Of a DNA stretch of 64,000 bases, positions 8,773-17,883 are shown piece after piece. Numbering within the stretch: position 1 is the first letter of the stretch; the number at the start of each line of letters is the position of its first letter. The translations under genes were made by a program, and so were the position numbers. The stretch is taken from positions 62,001 through 126,000 of the forward strand of contig NZ_ML137711.1 in NCBI RefSeq assembly GCF_004023625.1. Reading direction: 5' to 3'. The notes under the pieces were generated by a model, which searched no databases, was not told where the DNA came from, and was given only the letters and a program-made list of their open reading frames with translations. The stretch comes from Streptomyces cavernae. Its GTDB lineage: Bacteria; Actinomycetota; Actinomycetes; Streptomycetales; Streptomycetaceae.

Positions 8773-9252
8773 TCACGCCTTGCTGGAGTCGACCCGGTAG
8801 ACGATCTTCCCGTCGGACTCGGTGAACCCGCGCGACTCGTAGAAGGCCCGTGCGCCTGGGTTGTCGCGGTCGGCCATCCATTCCACCCGGCTGCAGCCGG
8901 GGCGCGCGGCGGCCAAGGCGCGGAGTTCGTCCATGAGGCGAGCACCGATGCCCTGCCGACGCAGGGTGTCGCGGACGTAGAGCTCCTTCAGGAACAGGGA
9001 GTGCGAGGAACCGGCGGCCGGCCAGAGGAAGGAATACGCGGCGAGGCCCACAATGCCGCCGGTCTCGTCCTCGACGAGCAGGGCGGAAGCCAGCGGTGGC
9101 ACGCCGAAGAGGGCTTCTTCCACCTGGACGCGGCGCTCCTCGATCGGCTGGATATCTGTGTCAGTCGCCCCGTAGAACCGCTCGATCTCCTCGATCAGCT
9201 CGGCCACGGCCGGGACGTCCCGCTTCTCCGCGGGACGGATCGTCACGGTCAT
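8773..9252 (-). CDS. haaN: GNAT N-acetyltransferase, probably the HaaN-type RiPP N-acyltransferase
   Basis: 159 residues from the ATG at 9252, with AGGAGG in front. It is a complete GNAT fold: beta strand MTVTIRPAEKRDVPAVAEL, acetyl-CoA pyrophosphate loop LRRQGIGARLMDEL (Q/RxxGxG/A), and the late NPGARAFYESRGF helix-strand. GNATs move an acyl group from CoA to an amine. The gene lies directly behind the radical-SAM maturase, and from memory an N-acyltransferase (HaaN) accompanies HaaA-type cyclophane peptides, where it would cap the new N-terminus after leader removal. The GNAT call is secure; the substrate and symbol are inferred from context. Confidence 0.78.
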   Translation of the reverse strand: MTVTIRPAEKRDVPAVAELIEEIERFYGATDTDIQPIEERRVQVEEALFGVPPLASALLVEDETGGIVGLAAYSFLWPAAGSSHSLFLKELYVRDTLRRQGIGARLMDELRALAAARPGCSRVEWMADRDNPGARAFYESRGFTESDGKIVYRVDSSKA

Positions 9253-9344
9253 CGGCGCCTCCTGTCCTTCCTCGATTGCTTCGGTCGCTGCTGCACTCGT
9301 TCGTTCCAACGCGTGATCCCCTCCTGGCGGTACGGCACACGCGT

Positions 9345-10505
9345 CTACGGCGACGAGGCGGCCTGCGCGTAGGGGTTCCAGCCGTGCTGCCGGAGGGAGT
9401 TCTGGACGTGTCGGATGATGTGCTCCAGGTCCGCGCAGTAGACAGATGGGTTCCGATAGCCCTGGGCTTCGCTGAAGCGGTGCGGGAGGTAGCCACCGCC
9501 GCACACGTCCACGAGTGGGCAGGCGCGGCACTGCTCGGCGAGCGCTTCCTTGCCGTGCTGCCGGTGCAGCAGCTTCGGGTGCGACAGTGCTTCGTCGAAG
9601 GAGTGGCGGAGGACGTCGAGCCCGAGCCAGGTGGCACCCTCCTCGACCGACCGCAGGGTGTCCACGGCCTCGATGGAGCCGTCGGACTCGATCACGACGC
9701 TCGTCGGCGGGGCCAGGCCGAGCGTCTCCACCGAGCCGCGCACGCCAGAGCTGAGGGCCACGATGTCCTCCAGCATCCGGACGCTGTGCCGGTACTCAGG
9801 CCGGGCGAGCCAGGCGTCGTAAACCCTGCTCATCCACAGCCCGTACTCGGGCACGCTCGGGTCGGAGCGGTGCGGCGGGTCGTCGTGGGTCGCGTGCGGC
9901 AGGCCGAAGTCGATCAAGGGCGGTTCGAACGCCGCCAGGTAGTCGTGGACCTCCACGGGGTCGTTGGCCAGGTCCACGACGGCGAGAAGTCCCGCGAACA
10001 GGTGTGGCCGCGACCGCAGGAGTTCGATGCCGCGCACGGCGGAGGCAGCACTCGACTGCCCGACGTGCGTCAGCCGGTGCCGGTCGTTTGCACGCGGCGG
10101 CCCGTCGAGGCTGACGCCCACCGCGACCTCGTACCGTTCGAAGAGGTCCAGCCACGCATCGGACAGAAGAGTCCCGTTGGTCTGGAGCTCGAAGAGGACC
10201 CGGGTCCCGGCCGGCGCGGCGTCCCGGACGGCCTCCAGCAGACCGGCCATGTGTCCGACGCCGACGAGAAGCGGCTCCCCGCCGTGCAATACGACGTGGA
10301 TGGTCCGGAGGCGGTGTGCGGCGGCGTGCTCACCTATCCGCCGGGCCGCGGCCCGGGCCACAGCGAGGTCCATTCGGGCGGGCAGGCGCCGCGCCGCCTG
10401 GTCCGTGGAGTTGAAGACGAAGCAGTAGTCGCAGTCGATGTTGCAGCGGTTGGCGACCTTGAGGATGAACGTCCGGAAAGGAAAGGGGCCTTCGGGTTCT
10501 GTCAT
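9345..10505 (-). CDS. radical SAM/SPASM cyclophane-forming peptide maturase (FxsB/HaaB-like)
   Basis: 386 residues from the ATG at 10505, 13 nt after the precursor stop. The CX3CX2C cluster for the SAM-binding [4Fe-4S] is at Cys21, Cys25 and Cys28 (CNIDCDYC), followed by HGGEPLL and ELQTNGTLL motifs of the radical SAM barrel. A C-terminal SPASM region contains CRACPLVDVCGGGYLPHRFS and a later YCADLEHII, supplying ligands for auxiliary clusters. The overall layout is that of the FxsB family, which installs sp2-sp3 C-C crosslinks between an aromatic residue and a residue two positions downstream (three-residue cyclophanes). The substrate is inferred to be the 67-residue peptide encoded immediately upstream. 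A weak ribosome site suggests coupling to precursor translation. Confidence 0.88.
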   Translation of the reverse strand: MTEPEGPFPFRTFILKVANRCNIDCDYCFVFNSTDQAARRLPARMDLAVARAAARRIGEHAAAHRLRTIHVVLHGGEPLLVGVGHMAGLLEAVRDAAPAGTRVLFELQTNGTLLSDAWLDLFERYEVAVGVSLDGPPRANDRHRLTHVGQSSAASAVRGIELLRSRPHLFAGLLAVVDLANDPVEVHDYLAAFEPPLIDFGLPHATHDDPPHRSDPSVPEYGLWMSRVYDAWLARPEYRHSVRMLEDIVALSSGVRGSVETLGLAPPTSVVIESDGSIEAVDTLRSVEEGATWLGLDVLRHSFDEALSHPKLLHRQHGKEALAEQCRACPLVDVCGGGYLPHRFSEAQGYRNPSVYCADLEHIIRHVQNSLRQHGWNPYAQAASSP

Positions 10506-10518
10506 CGAGCGGACGTGC

Positions 10519-10722
10519 TCACAGCGGCCAGGGCCAGATAAGCGAGGCCGCGTGGGCACCGTCGCCCACCCGGCCCGTCGCGCCCTCCTCGGCCTCCAGC
10601 CGCTGCCGAACGCGGGCGGCCACTCGGTCCAGGACGGCGGTGCCGACCAACGTCGGCTCCGCGAACGCCGGGCCGACGGGCGTGATGGTGCGTGGCTCGG
10701 TGACGGACGTGGGTGACGGCAT
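10519..10722 (-). CDS. haaA: cyclophane RiPP precursor peptide, HaaA-like
   Basis: 67 residues, ATG with GAGGAG upstream. The leader includes a predicted amphipathic helix (LDRVAARVRQRLEAEEG, about 31-47). The C-terminal core is HAASLIWPWPL at residues 57-67, with His57 and two Trp (63, 65) as possible aromatic partners for crosslinks. The HAA motif, the neighbouring rSAM/SPASM enzyme and the GNAT together match what I remember of the HaaA family of cyclophane-containing RiPPs. The crosslink positions are not predictable with certainty: His57-Ser60 is the family motif region, while WPW may be follower or additional target. Confidence 0.78.
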   Translation of the reverse strand: MPSPTSVTEPRTITPVGPAFAEPTLVGTAVLDRVAARVRQRLEAEEGATGRVGDGAHAASLIWPWPL

Positions 10723-10861
10723 TCAACGCTCCTCGTGGAGTACGTGCCGGAGGTGGCACGGTGCGACGGGGTTGAAGCGACAGATCAGCCGGAAACCTAG
10801 CATCCTCAACCACCCACCTGGCACAGGAAATTCGGCCACATGGTCGGCGTCAGCCGGACCG
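10723..10861 (-). promoter_or_regulatory. putative promoter region of the cyclophane operon
   Basis: 139 bp upstream of the precursor and downstream of the stop of the NB-ARC/TPR gene, the only non-coding gap available for a promoter driving precursor, maturase, GNAT and the Cys-rich gene leftward. It is less GC-rich than its surroundings near 10790-10840. No clear -10/-35 pair can be assigned by eye. Confidence 0.35.
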
Positions 10862-13681
10862 CTACACCAGCAACCGTTCGATGTCGTCCACGGACGCGCT
10901 CACTCCCAACCGCCGGTACACGGTCACGGCGGCTCGCAGTGAGTCCACACCGTGACCAGGCCCGTCAACCGTCCAGTCGCAGCGGCCGATGCCCTCCAGC
11001 GCCCGCGCCTCCTCCAGCGGGCAGCGGATGTCCCGCGCGAGCGTGAGCGCCTGACCAAAGTGCCGACGGGCGGCTGTCGGTTCATCGGAGGTGAACAGCA
11101 GCATCCCCCAGTGGTTCAGTGCCTCCGCCTCGCCGCACCGGTCGCCCAGGCCCCGCAGGATCTCCAAACCGCGCTGGAACGCCTCGATCGCGCCATCGCG
11201 CTCACCGACGATGCCGCGCGCCACGCCCAGCTCGCTCAGCGAGGCGGCCTCACCCCCGCGGCTGCCGAGCTCGCGATAGGCACCCAGGGCCTCCTCCAGA
11301 AGCCGGATCGCCTCTGCCGCATCCCCGGTCACACGCTCCACGACGCCAAGGTGACGGACGCTGTTCGCGCGGCCGAACCGTTCACCGAGCTCAGTGAAGT
11401 GCGTCAGGGCCTGGCTGTGTGCCGTCCGCGCTGCCTCGATGTCTCCGGTCAGCCGTCGGACGACGCCCAACTCGTTCAGCGCGTAAGCCTGGTGCACACG
11501 GTCGTCCAGCTCCAGGTAGATGTCGAACGCTTCCTGGTGATGCCGTGCGGCGATGTCGTACGCGCCCATGAGGCTGTGCACGACACCCAGGTCCCGCAGG
11601 GAGTTCGCCTCCCCGTACCGGTCACCGAGTTCTCGGTAGATCGCCAGGGCCTCGCTCTGGGCCTCCACCGCCGCGTCGAACCGGCTCATCTGCCGGTGTG
11701 TCATGCCGAGATCCGCGAGCGCGTTCGCCTGCCCGAGCCGGTACCCCAACTCTCGGTAAAGGGCGAGGGCCTCGGTCTGGGCGCGGGCCGCGTCCTCGTT
11801 GTCCGCGGTCAGGTACCAGACGATGCCAAGCTGGTTCAGTGCCTCGGCCTTGCCACGCCGGTCGCCGACCGCTTCGTACGCCGTCACGGCGTCGTTGAGG
11901 GCCTCGATCGCCTGTGGGTAGGCGGCCATGAAGCGGCGTACGACACCCAGCTCGGCGAGGGCATCACCCCGCGCCCGCTGGTCGCCGGTATGGCGGGCGG
12001 CCTCGGCGGCGGTCCGATGGAGCGCGACAGCCTGGTCCCAGGGGCCGGCCTGGCGCAGGAAGGGCGCCATGGCCGCGGCGAGCCGGACCACGAGGTCGTA
12101 CAGGGCGAGGCCGTTCGCCCGCCGGACGCACGCCAGGATGTTGGCCCGCTCGGTCTCCAGCCAGCTCAGGGCATCCGCCCGCGACTCCAGGATCGGGGTT
12201 TCCACCCGCGAGGTGTCGTCCGGCGCCGGTGGCACCGTGGCTCCGCTGCGCACGATGTGCCCGTTCGCGACGGCGAGAGCGGCCAGATAGTAGGTGCACA
12301 CACGCTGGACGGCCTGTACGTGGTCCATGCTGTCCCCCTCGGCGGCGAGACCGCGAGCGTAGTCGCGCAAGAGATCGTGCAGCCGGTAGCGACTCCCCGG
12401 TTGCTCGTCGATCAGGTGGTCGTCGTAGAGCGCCTCAAGGTGCCGACGGGCCACCACGACCGAGTCCTCGCCCAGTGCCGCACCGACGTACGGGTCGAGA
12501 TCCGTGCCGGGGAAGAACCCGAGCCGCCGGAAGAAGCGCTGCCGCTCCGGCGCGAGATCCCGATAGGACAGATCGAACGTCGCGGTGACGGCGCGTTCCC
12601 CGGCGCGCAGCTCTCCCAGGCAGTCCCGTGCCGCCACCAGCCGCCCGCGCAGGTCCTCGGCGGTCCAGGACGGATGGTGCCGCAGCCGTGCCGCGAGAAG
12701 CGACACCCCCAGCGGCAGGCACCCGCACAGCCGCACCAACTCGTCCACCACATCCCGGTCGAGAGCGTCGGCCGGCCGACCGCTGAGCCGCACGAAGAGT
12801 TCGACCGCGTGATCCGGCGGCAGTGCGTTCACCGACATGACCACCTCCTCGTTCGCCACCAGCCGCTTGCGACTGGTCACCAACACCAGACATCCGCTCC
12901 CACCGGGGAGCAGTGGCTCCAACTGTCGGTAGCTGGCCGCGTTGTCGAGAATCAGCAGCGCCTTCTTGCCCGCGAGCCTGCTCCGCCACATGACGGCCCG
13001 AGCCTCCGTGACCGCTCCGACGTCGTCACCGACGGGAATCTGCTGCGTCGGCACGCCGGCGGCCGCGAGAAGCGAGGCGAGCGCCTCGCCGGCCTGCACC
13101 GGAGTACGCCCCGGCGTGTGCCCGTTGAGGTTCACGAAGAGCTGTCCGTCGGGGAACCGCTCGGAGAGCAGGTGGCCGGCGTGCACGGCGAAGGTGGTCT
13201 TCCCGACGCCGGGCATGCCGTCGATCACGTGAACGGGCAGCCCCTCGCCACGCTCCTGTGAGGACCGCACCGAGCGCACCAGCCGCTCCAGCTCCGCGGC
13301 ACGGTCGGTGAACGCGGCGGTGTCGCGCGGCAACGAGCGCAGCACCTGGGCGGCCCCTGGCCCTGCTCCATCCTCCGGTCGACCCGGAGGGGTGGGAGGC
13401 CGCGTCTCGGAGAGCCCGGCGAGCAGGGCCGTCAGCCCCGCCAACGTCACACCCAGCACGACGAACGAGAACCAGGCGTGCTCCTGTAACCACCCCAGCC
13501 AACCGGGCCACCGCGACTCGTCGGACACGGCGTTCGTGACGAGCCCGACCAGCATGGTGGTCACAGCGCCGCCTCCGGCGACGACGGCGATCGCGATCCC
13601 GCGCCGGAGTCTCATACGGAGGCCCCAGCAGCCGCCAGGGGAGCGGCCGATTCCCCCCTGGCGCCGCTGATGAGACACCAC
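10862..13681 (-). CDS. membrane-anchored NB-ARC ATPase with tetratricopeptide repeats
   Basis: Up to 939 residues (GTG at 13681; an alternative ATG at 13615 gives MRLRRGIAIAVV and removes 22 atypical residues). Order of parts: two hydrophobic segments around residues 28-48 and 70-92, an NB-ARC module with P-loop GMPGVGKTTFAVH, Walker B-like KALLILDNA and sensor LVTSRKRLV, a winged-helix-like region, then about ten TPR units (recurrent ALNQLGIVWYLTG-type helices) to the C-terminus. Streptomyces proteins of this AfsR/SARP-like layout usually have an N-terminal DNA-binding domain; here it is replaced by membrane segments, so a signalling or STAND-type sensor role is more likely than direct DNA binding. 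Substrate and partners are unknown. Confidence 0.85.
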   Translation of the reverse strand: MVSHQRRQGGIGRSPGGCWGLRMRLRRGIAIAVVAGGGAVTTMLVGLVTNAVSDESRWPGWLGWLQEHAWFSFVVLGVTLAGLTALLAGLSETRPPTPPGRPEDGAGPGAAQVLRSLPRDTAAFTDRAAELERLVRSVRSSQERGEGLPVHVIDGMPGVGKTTFAVHAGHLLSERFPDGQLFVNLNGHTPGRTPVQAGEALASLLAAAGVPTQQIPVGDDVGAVTEARAVMWRSRLAGKKALLILDNAASYRQLEPLLPGGSGCLVLVTSRKRLVANEEVVMSVNALPPDHAVELFVRLSGRPADALDRDVVDELVRLCGCLPLGVSLLAARLRHHPSWTAEDLRGRLVAARDCLGELRAGERAVTATFDLSYRDLAPERQRFFRRLGFFPGTDLDPYVGAALGEDSVVVARRHLEALYDDHLIDEQPGSRYRLHDLLRDYARGLAAEGDSMDHVQAVQRVCTYYLAALAVANGHIVRSGATVPPAPDDTSRVETPILESRADALSWLETERANILACVRRANGLALYDLVVRLAAAMAPFLRQAGPWDQAVALHRTAAEAARHTGDQRARGDALAELGVVRRFMAAYPQAIEALNDAVTAYEAVGDRRGKAEALNQLGIVWYLTADNEDAARAQTEALALYRELGYRLGQANALADLGMTHRQMSRFDAAVEAQSEALAIYRELGDRYGEANSLRDLGVVHSLMGAYDIAARHHQEAFDIYLELDDRVHQAYALNELGVVRRLTGDIEAARTAHSQALTHFTELGERFGRANSVRHLGVVERVTGDAAEAIRLLEEALGAYRELGSRGGEAASLSELGVARGIVGERDGAIEAFQRGLEILRGLGDRCGEAEALNHWGMLLFTSDEPTAARRHFGQALTLARDIRCPLEEARALEGIGRCDWTVDGPGHGVDSLRAAVTVYRRLGVSASVDDIERLLV

Positions 13682-13921
13682 GCACTGCCAACCGACCTGG
13701 TCACGAAGGCAACCCCCGAGTAGAACGCCCCAACTTCCCTAACGGAACAGTCCTCGTAGACCTTGGTCAAGGGCGCGTCTGAGCCACGGCGTGCGCCAGC
13801 TGCCGCAAGGCGCGCTGGCCCACGGCCACCGCCTCTCAGAAGTCCACGCGACCTCTGGTGATCACGCGGTGGCCGCTTTCCCTATCGGCCCCAGCCACGA
13901 ACTGGTCAATCGGCTCGGGGC

Positions 13922-15688
13922 CTACTCGGTACCGCAGGTCGTGGCCTCGGATCCAGTCGGTTCGGTAGACCTCATGCCAGTACTCTCGCTCTTCTTGCCC
14001 GCCTCGATGGGGTAGCGCCGCCGTTGCAGCTCATCGCGTTCAACGTCCGGGATCGTCATCGACTCGGCAAGCACGGCGGCGAGCGCGTCCACTTGAGTGT
14101 TGTCTACGTCAGCGTGGAAGATCCACCGGATGTTCTCGTCGCGCGTGATGAGGTCGATCGCCAAGCGCGCGCTTCTGTCCTGTGCGGTCGTTGCTCGGAC
14201 GTATCGCACTTGGTCAATCGGGATGTCTTGACGGATCTCGGCTTGCTCAAGGAATGCGTTCGTCTTGGCCGTGATGATGCGGCGATCCGTGACGGCGACC
14301 AGTGTCTTTGCCGCAGCCTTGTCCCTCGCTGCCGCCAACTTCTCCTTCGCTCCGCCGACGATCGCAGAAATCGGACCGAGGGCATCGAGCTGGTCGGGGA
14401 AGCCGAGGACACGTAGGGTCTCATCGTCGTCGAGGAGCCATCGCAGGATGCGAAGGTACGGCTCGAGATCCAGCGGTTTGGGTGTGCAGACGACGCCCGG
14501 AGCCTCGAGCGGAGGGGCCGACGGATGGAGAGCATCGGCAAGAGGCTCGATCGCCTCCAGAAGACGGGCGGACATTTCGCGGGCTGCCTTCACGTCCTTC
14601 CGCTTCCCCGGCAGCGGCCATGCGTCGGGTCCGGGGAGCTCGGCGATGATCCGCAGCTCCCGCGTCAGCGCGTCGACGAGGCTCGTCGTCTCGGCGAGAG
14701 CGGAGTCGAACTCCGCGCGGGTGTCGCGCGCGATGACCTCGGCGTACTGTCCCTCGGCGGCGTCTTCGCGTCCAGCGGCTCTCGCCCTCGCAGCGCGGAG
14801 CGCGTGATACCCGGTCCATGCCTTGAGGGAGGACAGGAGGGCGTAGGCGTCGAAGGCGATCGCCTCGGCGTTCGTCTGCAGATACTCGCGGTGGCTGCGT
14901 GCCTCGGGCCGACCGATCTGACTGACGTGGTCGCCAACGTTCCCTCGGTAGAGCTCAAGCTGCTTCTGCAGCAGCGCTCCACTACCAGCGACGTCCTCCC
15001 ACAAGGACGTCGGGACCGATTCGATCTCTCGCGCCTGGTCGACAGCGCGATCGATGGCGGCGACGAGCCCCGTCAGTTCGGCCCACTGATCCTTGCGGAT
15101 GGTGGTGAGGACCTGACTTGTCACCGCGAGGTTGGTCCTGACGAGACCCGAGACCTCACTCAGCATCATCTGAAGGCCGACCATGGCCAGCGCTGGCCCG
15201 ATCGAGGCCGCGGTCTGCGCCTTGCTCACCGCATTCACGGAGTAGAAGCGGGCCTGATGCAGGATGCGGCCAGGAACCATCACCGCTCCGAGGTTCCCGC
15301 CGTCCTTGACGGCGAGCGTCGCGCCGCTCTTCAGCAGGGCCTGTGCCGTGTCGCCGATCCTGTAGAGCCCCTGCACGCTGGCGAACGCGTTTCCGAGATT
15401 GCCGACCACGGTCGCCGCGTTCCCGATCGAGGCGAGGATCGCTGAGATCTGCTTGCGGTCGGCAGCCGGCACGATCCCGAAGTCGATCAGATCGGGCTTC
15501 AGCTCCGGCGGGACCTCACCGGCGACGACAGCCACCCCTGGGAGCACCTCCACCAGGACCGTCGACGCCGTCGTCGAGTCGATGTCCGAGTTGGACGTCG
15601 GATCGTCCACAGCAGGTGAGTCGGCGGTATTGCTCCGGCCGTTCTCCTCAGGCGCGGCGATCTCCATCGAGTCCGAAGGGTCCTGCAT
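13922..15688 (-). CDS. hypothetical protein with C-terminal bacterial PH-like domain, 588 aa
   Basis: The start ATG at 15688 is preceded by GGGGGAGGAGATCGC, a strong ribosome site. The first 70 residues are acidic and low complexity. Residues about 80-190 are Ala/Gly/Val-rich and amphipathic (AATVVGNLGNAFASVQGLYRIG..., LGAVMVPGRILHQ). The middle is helical. Residues about 445-550 (KTLVAVTDRRIITAKTNAF ... RWIFHADV) look like the YokE-type bacterial PH domain. I do not know the protein's function; such PH domains are often attached to membrane-associated or short-protein modules. Codon use is less extreme in GC3 than the flanking genes, so recent acquisition is possible. Confidence 0.75.
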   Translation of the reverse strand: MQDPSDSMEIAAPEENGRSNTADSPAVDDPTSNSDIDSTTASTVLVEVLPGVAVVAGEVPPELKPDLIDFGIVPAADRKQISAILASIGNAATVVGNLGNAFASVQGLYRIGDTAQALLKSGATLAVKDGGNLGAVMVPGRILHQARFYSVNAVSKAQTAASIGPALAMVGLQMMLSEVSGLVRTNLAVTSQVLTTIRKDQWAELTGLVAAIDRAVDQAREIESVPTSLWEDVAGSGALLQKQLELYRGNVGDHVSQIGRPEARSHREYLQTNAEAIAFDAYALLSSLKAWTGYHALRAARARAAGREDAAEGQYAEVIARDTRAEFDSALAETTSLVDALTRELRIIAELPGPDAWPLPGKRKDVKAAREMSARLLEAIEPLADALHPSAPPLEAPGVVCTPKPLDLEPYLRILRWLLDDDETLRVLGFPDQLDALGPISAIVGGAKEKLAAARDKAAAKTLVAVTDRRIITAKTNAFLEQAEIRQDIPIDQVRYVRATTAQDRSARLAIDLITRDENIRWIFHADVDNTQVDALAAVLAESMTIPDVERDELQRRRYPIEAGKKSESTGMRSTEPTGSEATTCGTE

Positions 15689-15851
15689 GCGATCTCCTCC
15701 CCCGCGGGCGCGCGCAACGGCGGGACCTCATCGGCGTTGACTGCCGAAGTCTACGGCTCAACGCCCTGCGGTTCAGCCGGAATCCGCCGGGCTGATGCCG
15801 CACTGGCTGGTGCCAGCTGAGCTCTCCAGGGCTCCGCCCCGGATGAGTGGA

Positions 15852-16687
15852 TCAGCGCAGTCCGGCGAAGAGATCGTTCTCGGGTATGGACGCGCCGGTG
15901 GCGTCCTGGACACGTACGAAGGTCTCCATGCCCATCAACTCACCGAATCTCTCCTTGCCCATTTTGAGGAAGAAGATGTTCTCGCCCTGACTGGCGTGCG
16001 CGGCCAACGCGTCGAACTTCTGGCCGCTGAACGCGGTGGTGTCCACCCACGTGGTGATCTCATTGTCGGGGAGGCCGATCTCGGCCAACGCGGCGGCCTC
16101 CGCAGGATCCGGCTCCGGCATGTCCGGATGAAACTCGCGCATGATCTCGCCGAACCGCTGCATCCCCGAGCGGGGCATCGTGGTCCAGTACACCTTCGGT
16201 GTCAGCGCGGTCATCTCCAGTGCCGCCATCGTGATGCGGTGGGCCTGGATGTGGTCGAGGTGACCGTAGAAGCCGTTCTCGTCGTAGGTGACGACCACAT
16301 CAGGGCGGTAGTGCCGCATGAGTTCCGCGAGTCGGGCCGCGCCTTCCTCCACGGGGGTCTGCCAGAAGGATCCGGGGGCGTCGTTGCTCGGCCAGCCCAT
16401 CATCCCGGAGTCGGCATAGTCCAGCATTTCCAGATCGCTGACCTTCAGGACGTCACAGCTCGCCTTGAGTTCTTGACGGCGCATCAAGGCGACGGCCGTC
16501 GGATCATGCCCGGGATCGCCCGGTTTGACACCCCCCCCGGTCCGTCACCGCAACCGCCGTCGGTACACGTCACGAGAACCGTGCGGATGCCTTCCGCCGC
16601 GTACCGCGCGAGGACCCCTCCGGTTCCGGTGGCCTCGTCGTCGGGGTGGGCGTGCACCGCCATGAGCGTCAAGGGCCGGTCAGTCAT
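15852..16687 (-). pseudogene. PIG-L/LmbE family deacetylase (mycothiol-deacetylase-like), frameshifted at a G8 tract
   Basis: Translation would start at the ATG at 16687 (AGGAGGA upstream) and gives a normal PIG-L N-terminus with the zinc motif AHPDDE at residues 13-18 and [12 protein letters not shown]. At a run of eight G (C8 on the plus strand, 16531-16538) the frame is lost. The rest of the protein, MRRQELKASCDVL ... YGHLDHIQAHR ... to the stop at 15852, continues in another frame. A run of six G would restore the typical family sequence [14 protein letters not shown] exactly; nine G also restores frame. Both halves are otherwise well preserved, including the second metal motif HLDH, so the lesion is recent, a sequencing error, or a slippage site. 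Intact family members deacetylate GlcNAc-Ins or mycothiol conjugates. Confidence 0.85.
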
Positions 16688-17107
16688 CAAGCAGTCCTCC
16701 TGCAGAAATACGTCTTGGTTCGAGTGCGCGGCGGGCGTACCGCGATCCTGGGGCCCGGATCCTGTCGGGGCAGATGACCTTGTGATCTCCGAGTTCCCCG
16801 CCCGTGCAGCGCCGATCCCTCGGTCGATGCAACAGTGCCGGCCGGACCCGCTGTTCCCGGCGCGGCTGCACGTCTCAGCGCCAGGTCGAATCCGACTTCC
16901 ATCCGGCACCAGGCGTGAGATTCCGACGCGAAACTTGAAGCCCTATATGTCCATCTATCCAGCAGTTCGTCGCCGGCAGACAGGAAAGATCCCGAAACGA
17001 CTGGTGAGCAGCTGCGCAGCTATGTCAACCTGCAACACCTTGCCGGAGGACCTGGTCAACGAGGTGATGCCAGTGATCCTGGAGCCAGTGTTCCACCCTA
17101 CGAGCCC
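16688..17107. other. 420-bp gap without a recognisable gene
   Basis: Between the deacetylase remnant (minus) and the DUF317 gene (plus), so it should contain divergent promoters. I see no conserved coding frame, RNA gene or strong hairpin in it. Confidence 0.5.
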
Positions 17108-17857
17108 ATGGAGGCGCCCCTGCTCCCGCACCACTCCAGCGACCGCTCCCGACCGGACTTGCCGGACCCGGTGTACTGGGTCACCCCGCGTCATCTGGCC
17201 GGCGACGACGGTGCGCTCGCCGAACGGATCGGCGACACCCTGTCCGACCTCGGCTGGCGCATGTGGCCCACCTCCCGCCACACCCTTCTGTACGTAAGCC
17301 CGGACGGGCTGCGTGGCGCCGAGTGGATCCTCGCGGCCTACCCGTTCGAGCTGGGCGGTCTGCCCGTCGCCTGGCAGCTGAGCGCCCGCCCGCATACCAC
17401 TACCGCGATGGCGGAGTGGAACGCGTACTTCACCACCGGCATCCCCTACGAGGCGCTCGCCGATCTCCACATGGCGCTCGACGCCCGTGAGGCGCCCGAC
17501 GTCGCCTTCAAAGAGCCCGAGACGGTCCTCGACGCGCTCAGTGCCCGGGGCTGGATCCGCGACGTGGACCGGCCCCACACCACCGCCACGGACCCCGGGT
17601 TCTCCTCCTGCGTCTCCCTGGAGATGCTGCCGCCGCTCATCGAGGACGCCGACCCGCGTCCTGACCTGGTGGGCTGGCAGGCGTGGGCGGAGCCCGTGCC
17701 CGGCGCGCCGTACCTGTGGTGCGCCAGCTTCAGCGCCAGCGTCCCCCATGACCTGGTCGCCGCGTTCGCCTCCTCGCTCGCCTCCCCGGTGCCGGTGCCT
17801 CGCCACACTGTGCCCGAGATCGCGGAGGGGCGGCTCACCATCGTCCGCCGCAGCTGA
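17108..17857 (+). CDS. DUF317 domain-containing protein
   Basis: 249 residues with two copies of the DUF317 unit. The first is around residues 22-105 (VYWVTPRHLAGDDG ... EWILAAYPFELGGLPVAWQLSARP ... FTTGIPYEALADLHMAL). A second, more divergent copy follows from about residue 145 to 240 (GWIRDVDRPHTT ... WAEPVPGAPYLWCASFSASVPHDLVAAFASSLASP). DUF317 proteins are abundant in Streptomyces and frequent in integrative and plasmid-derived elements; their biochemical role is not known to me. The ATG at 17108 is the first reasonable start in frame. It is followed by a Cys-containing hypothetical gene on the same strand. Confidence 0.85.
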   Translation: MEAPLLPHHSSDRSRPDLPDPVYWVTPRHLAGDDGALAERIGDTLSDLGWRMWPTSRHTLLYVSPDGLRGAEWILAAYPFELGGLPVAWQLSARPHTTTAMAEWNAYFTTGIPYEALADLHMALDAREAPDVAFKEPETVLDALSARGWIRDVDRPHTTATDPGFSSCVSLEMLPPLIEDADPRPDLVGWQAWAEPVPGAPYLWCASFSASVPHDLVAAFASSLASPVPVPRHTVPEIAEGRLTIVRRS

Positions 17858-17883
17858 CAACACCTGCCGCAGAGGAGCTGCTG

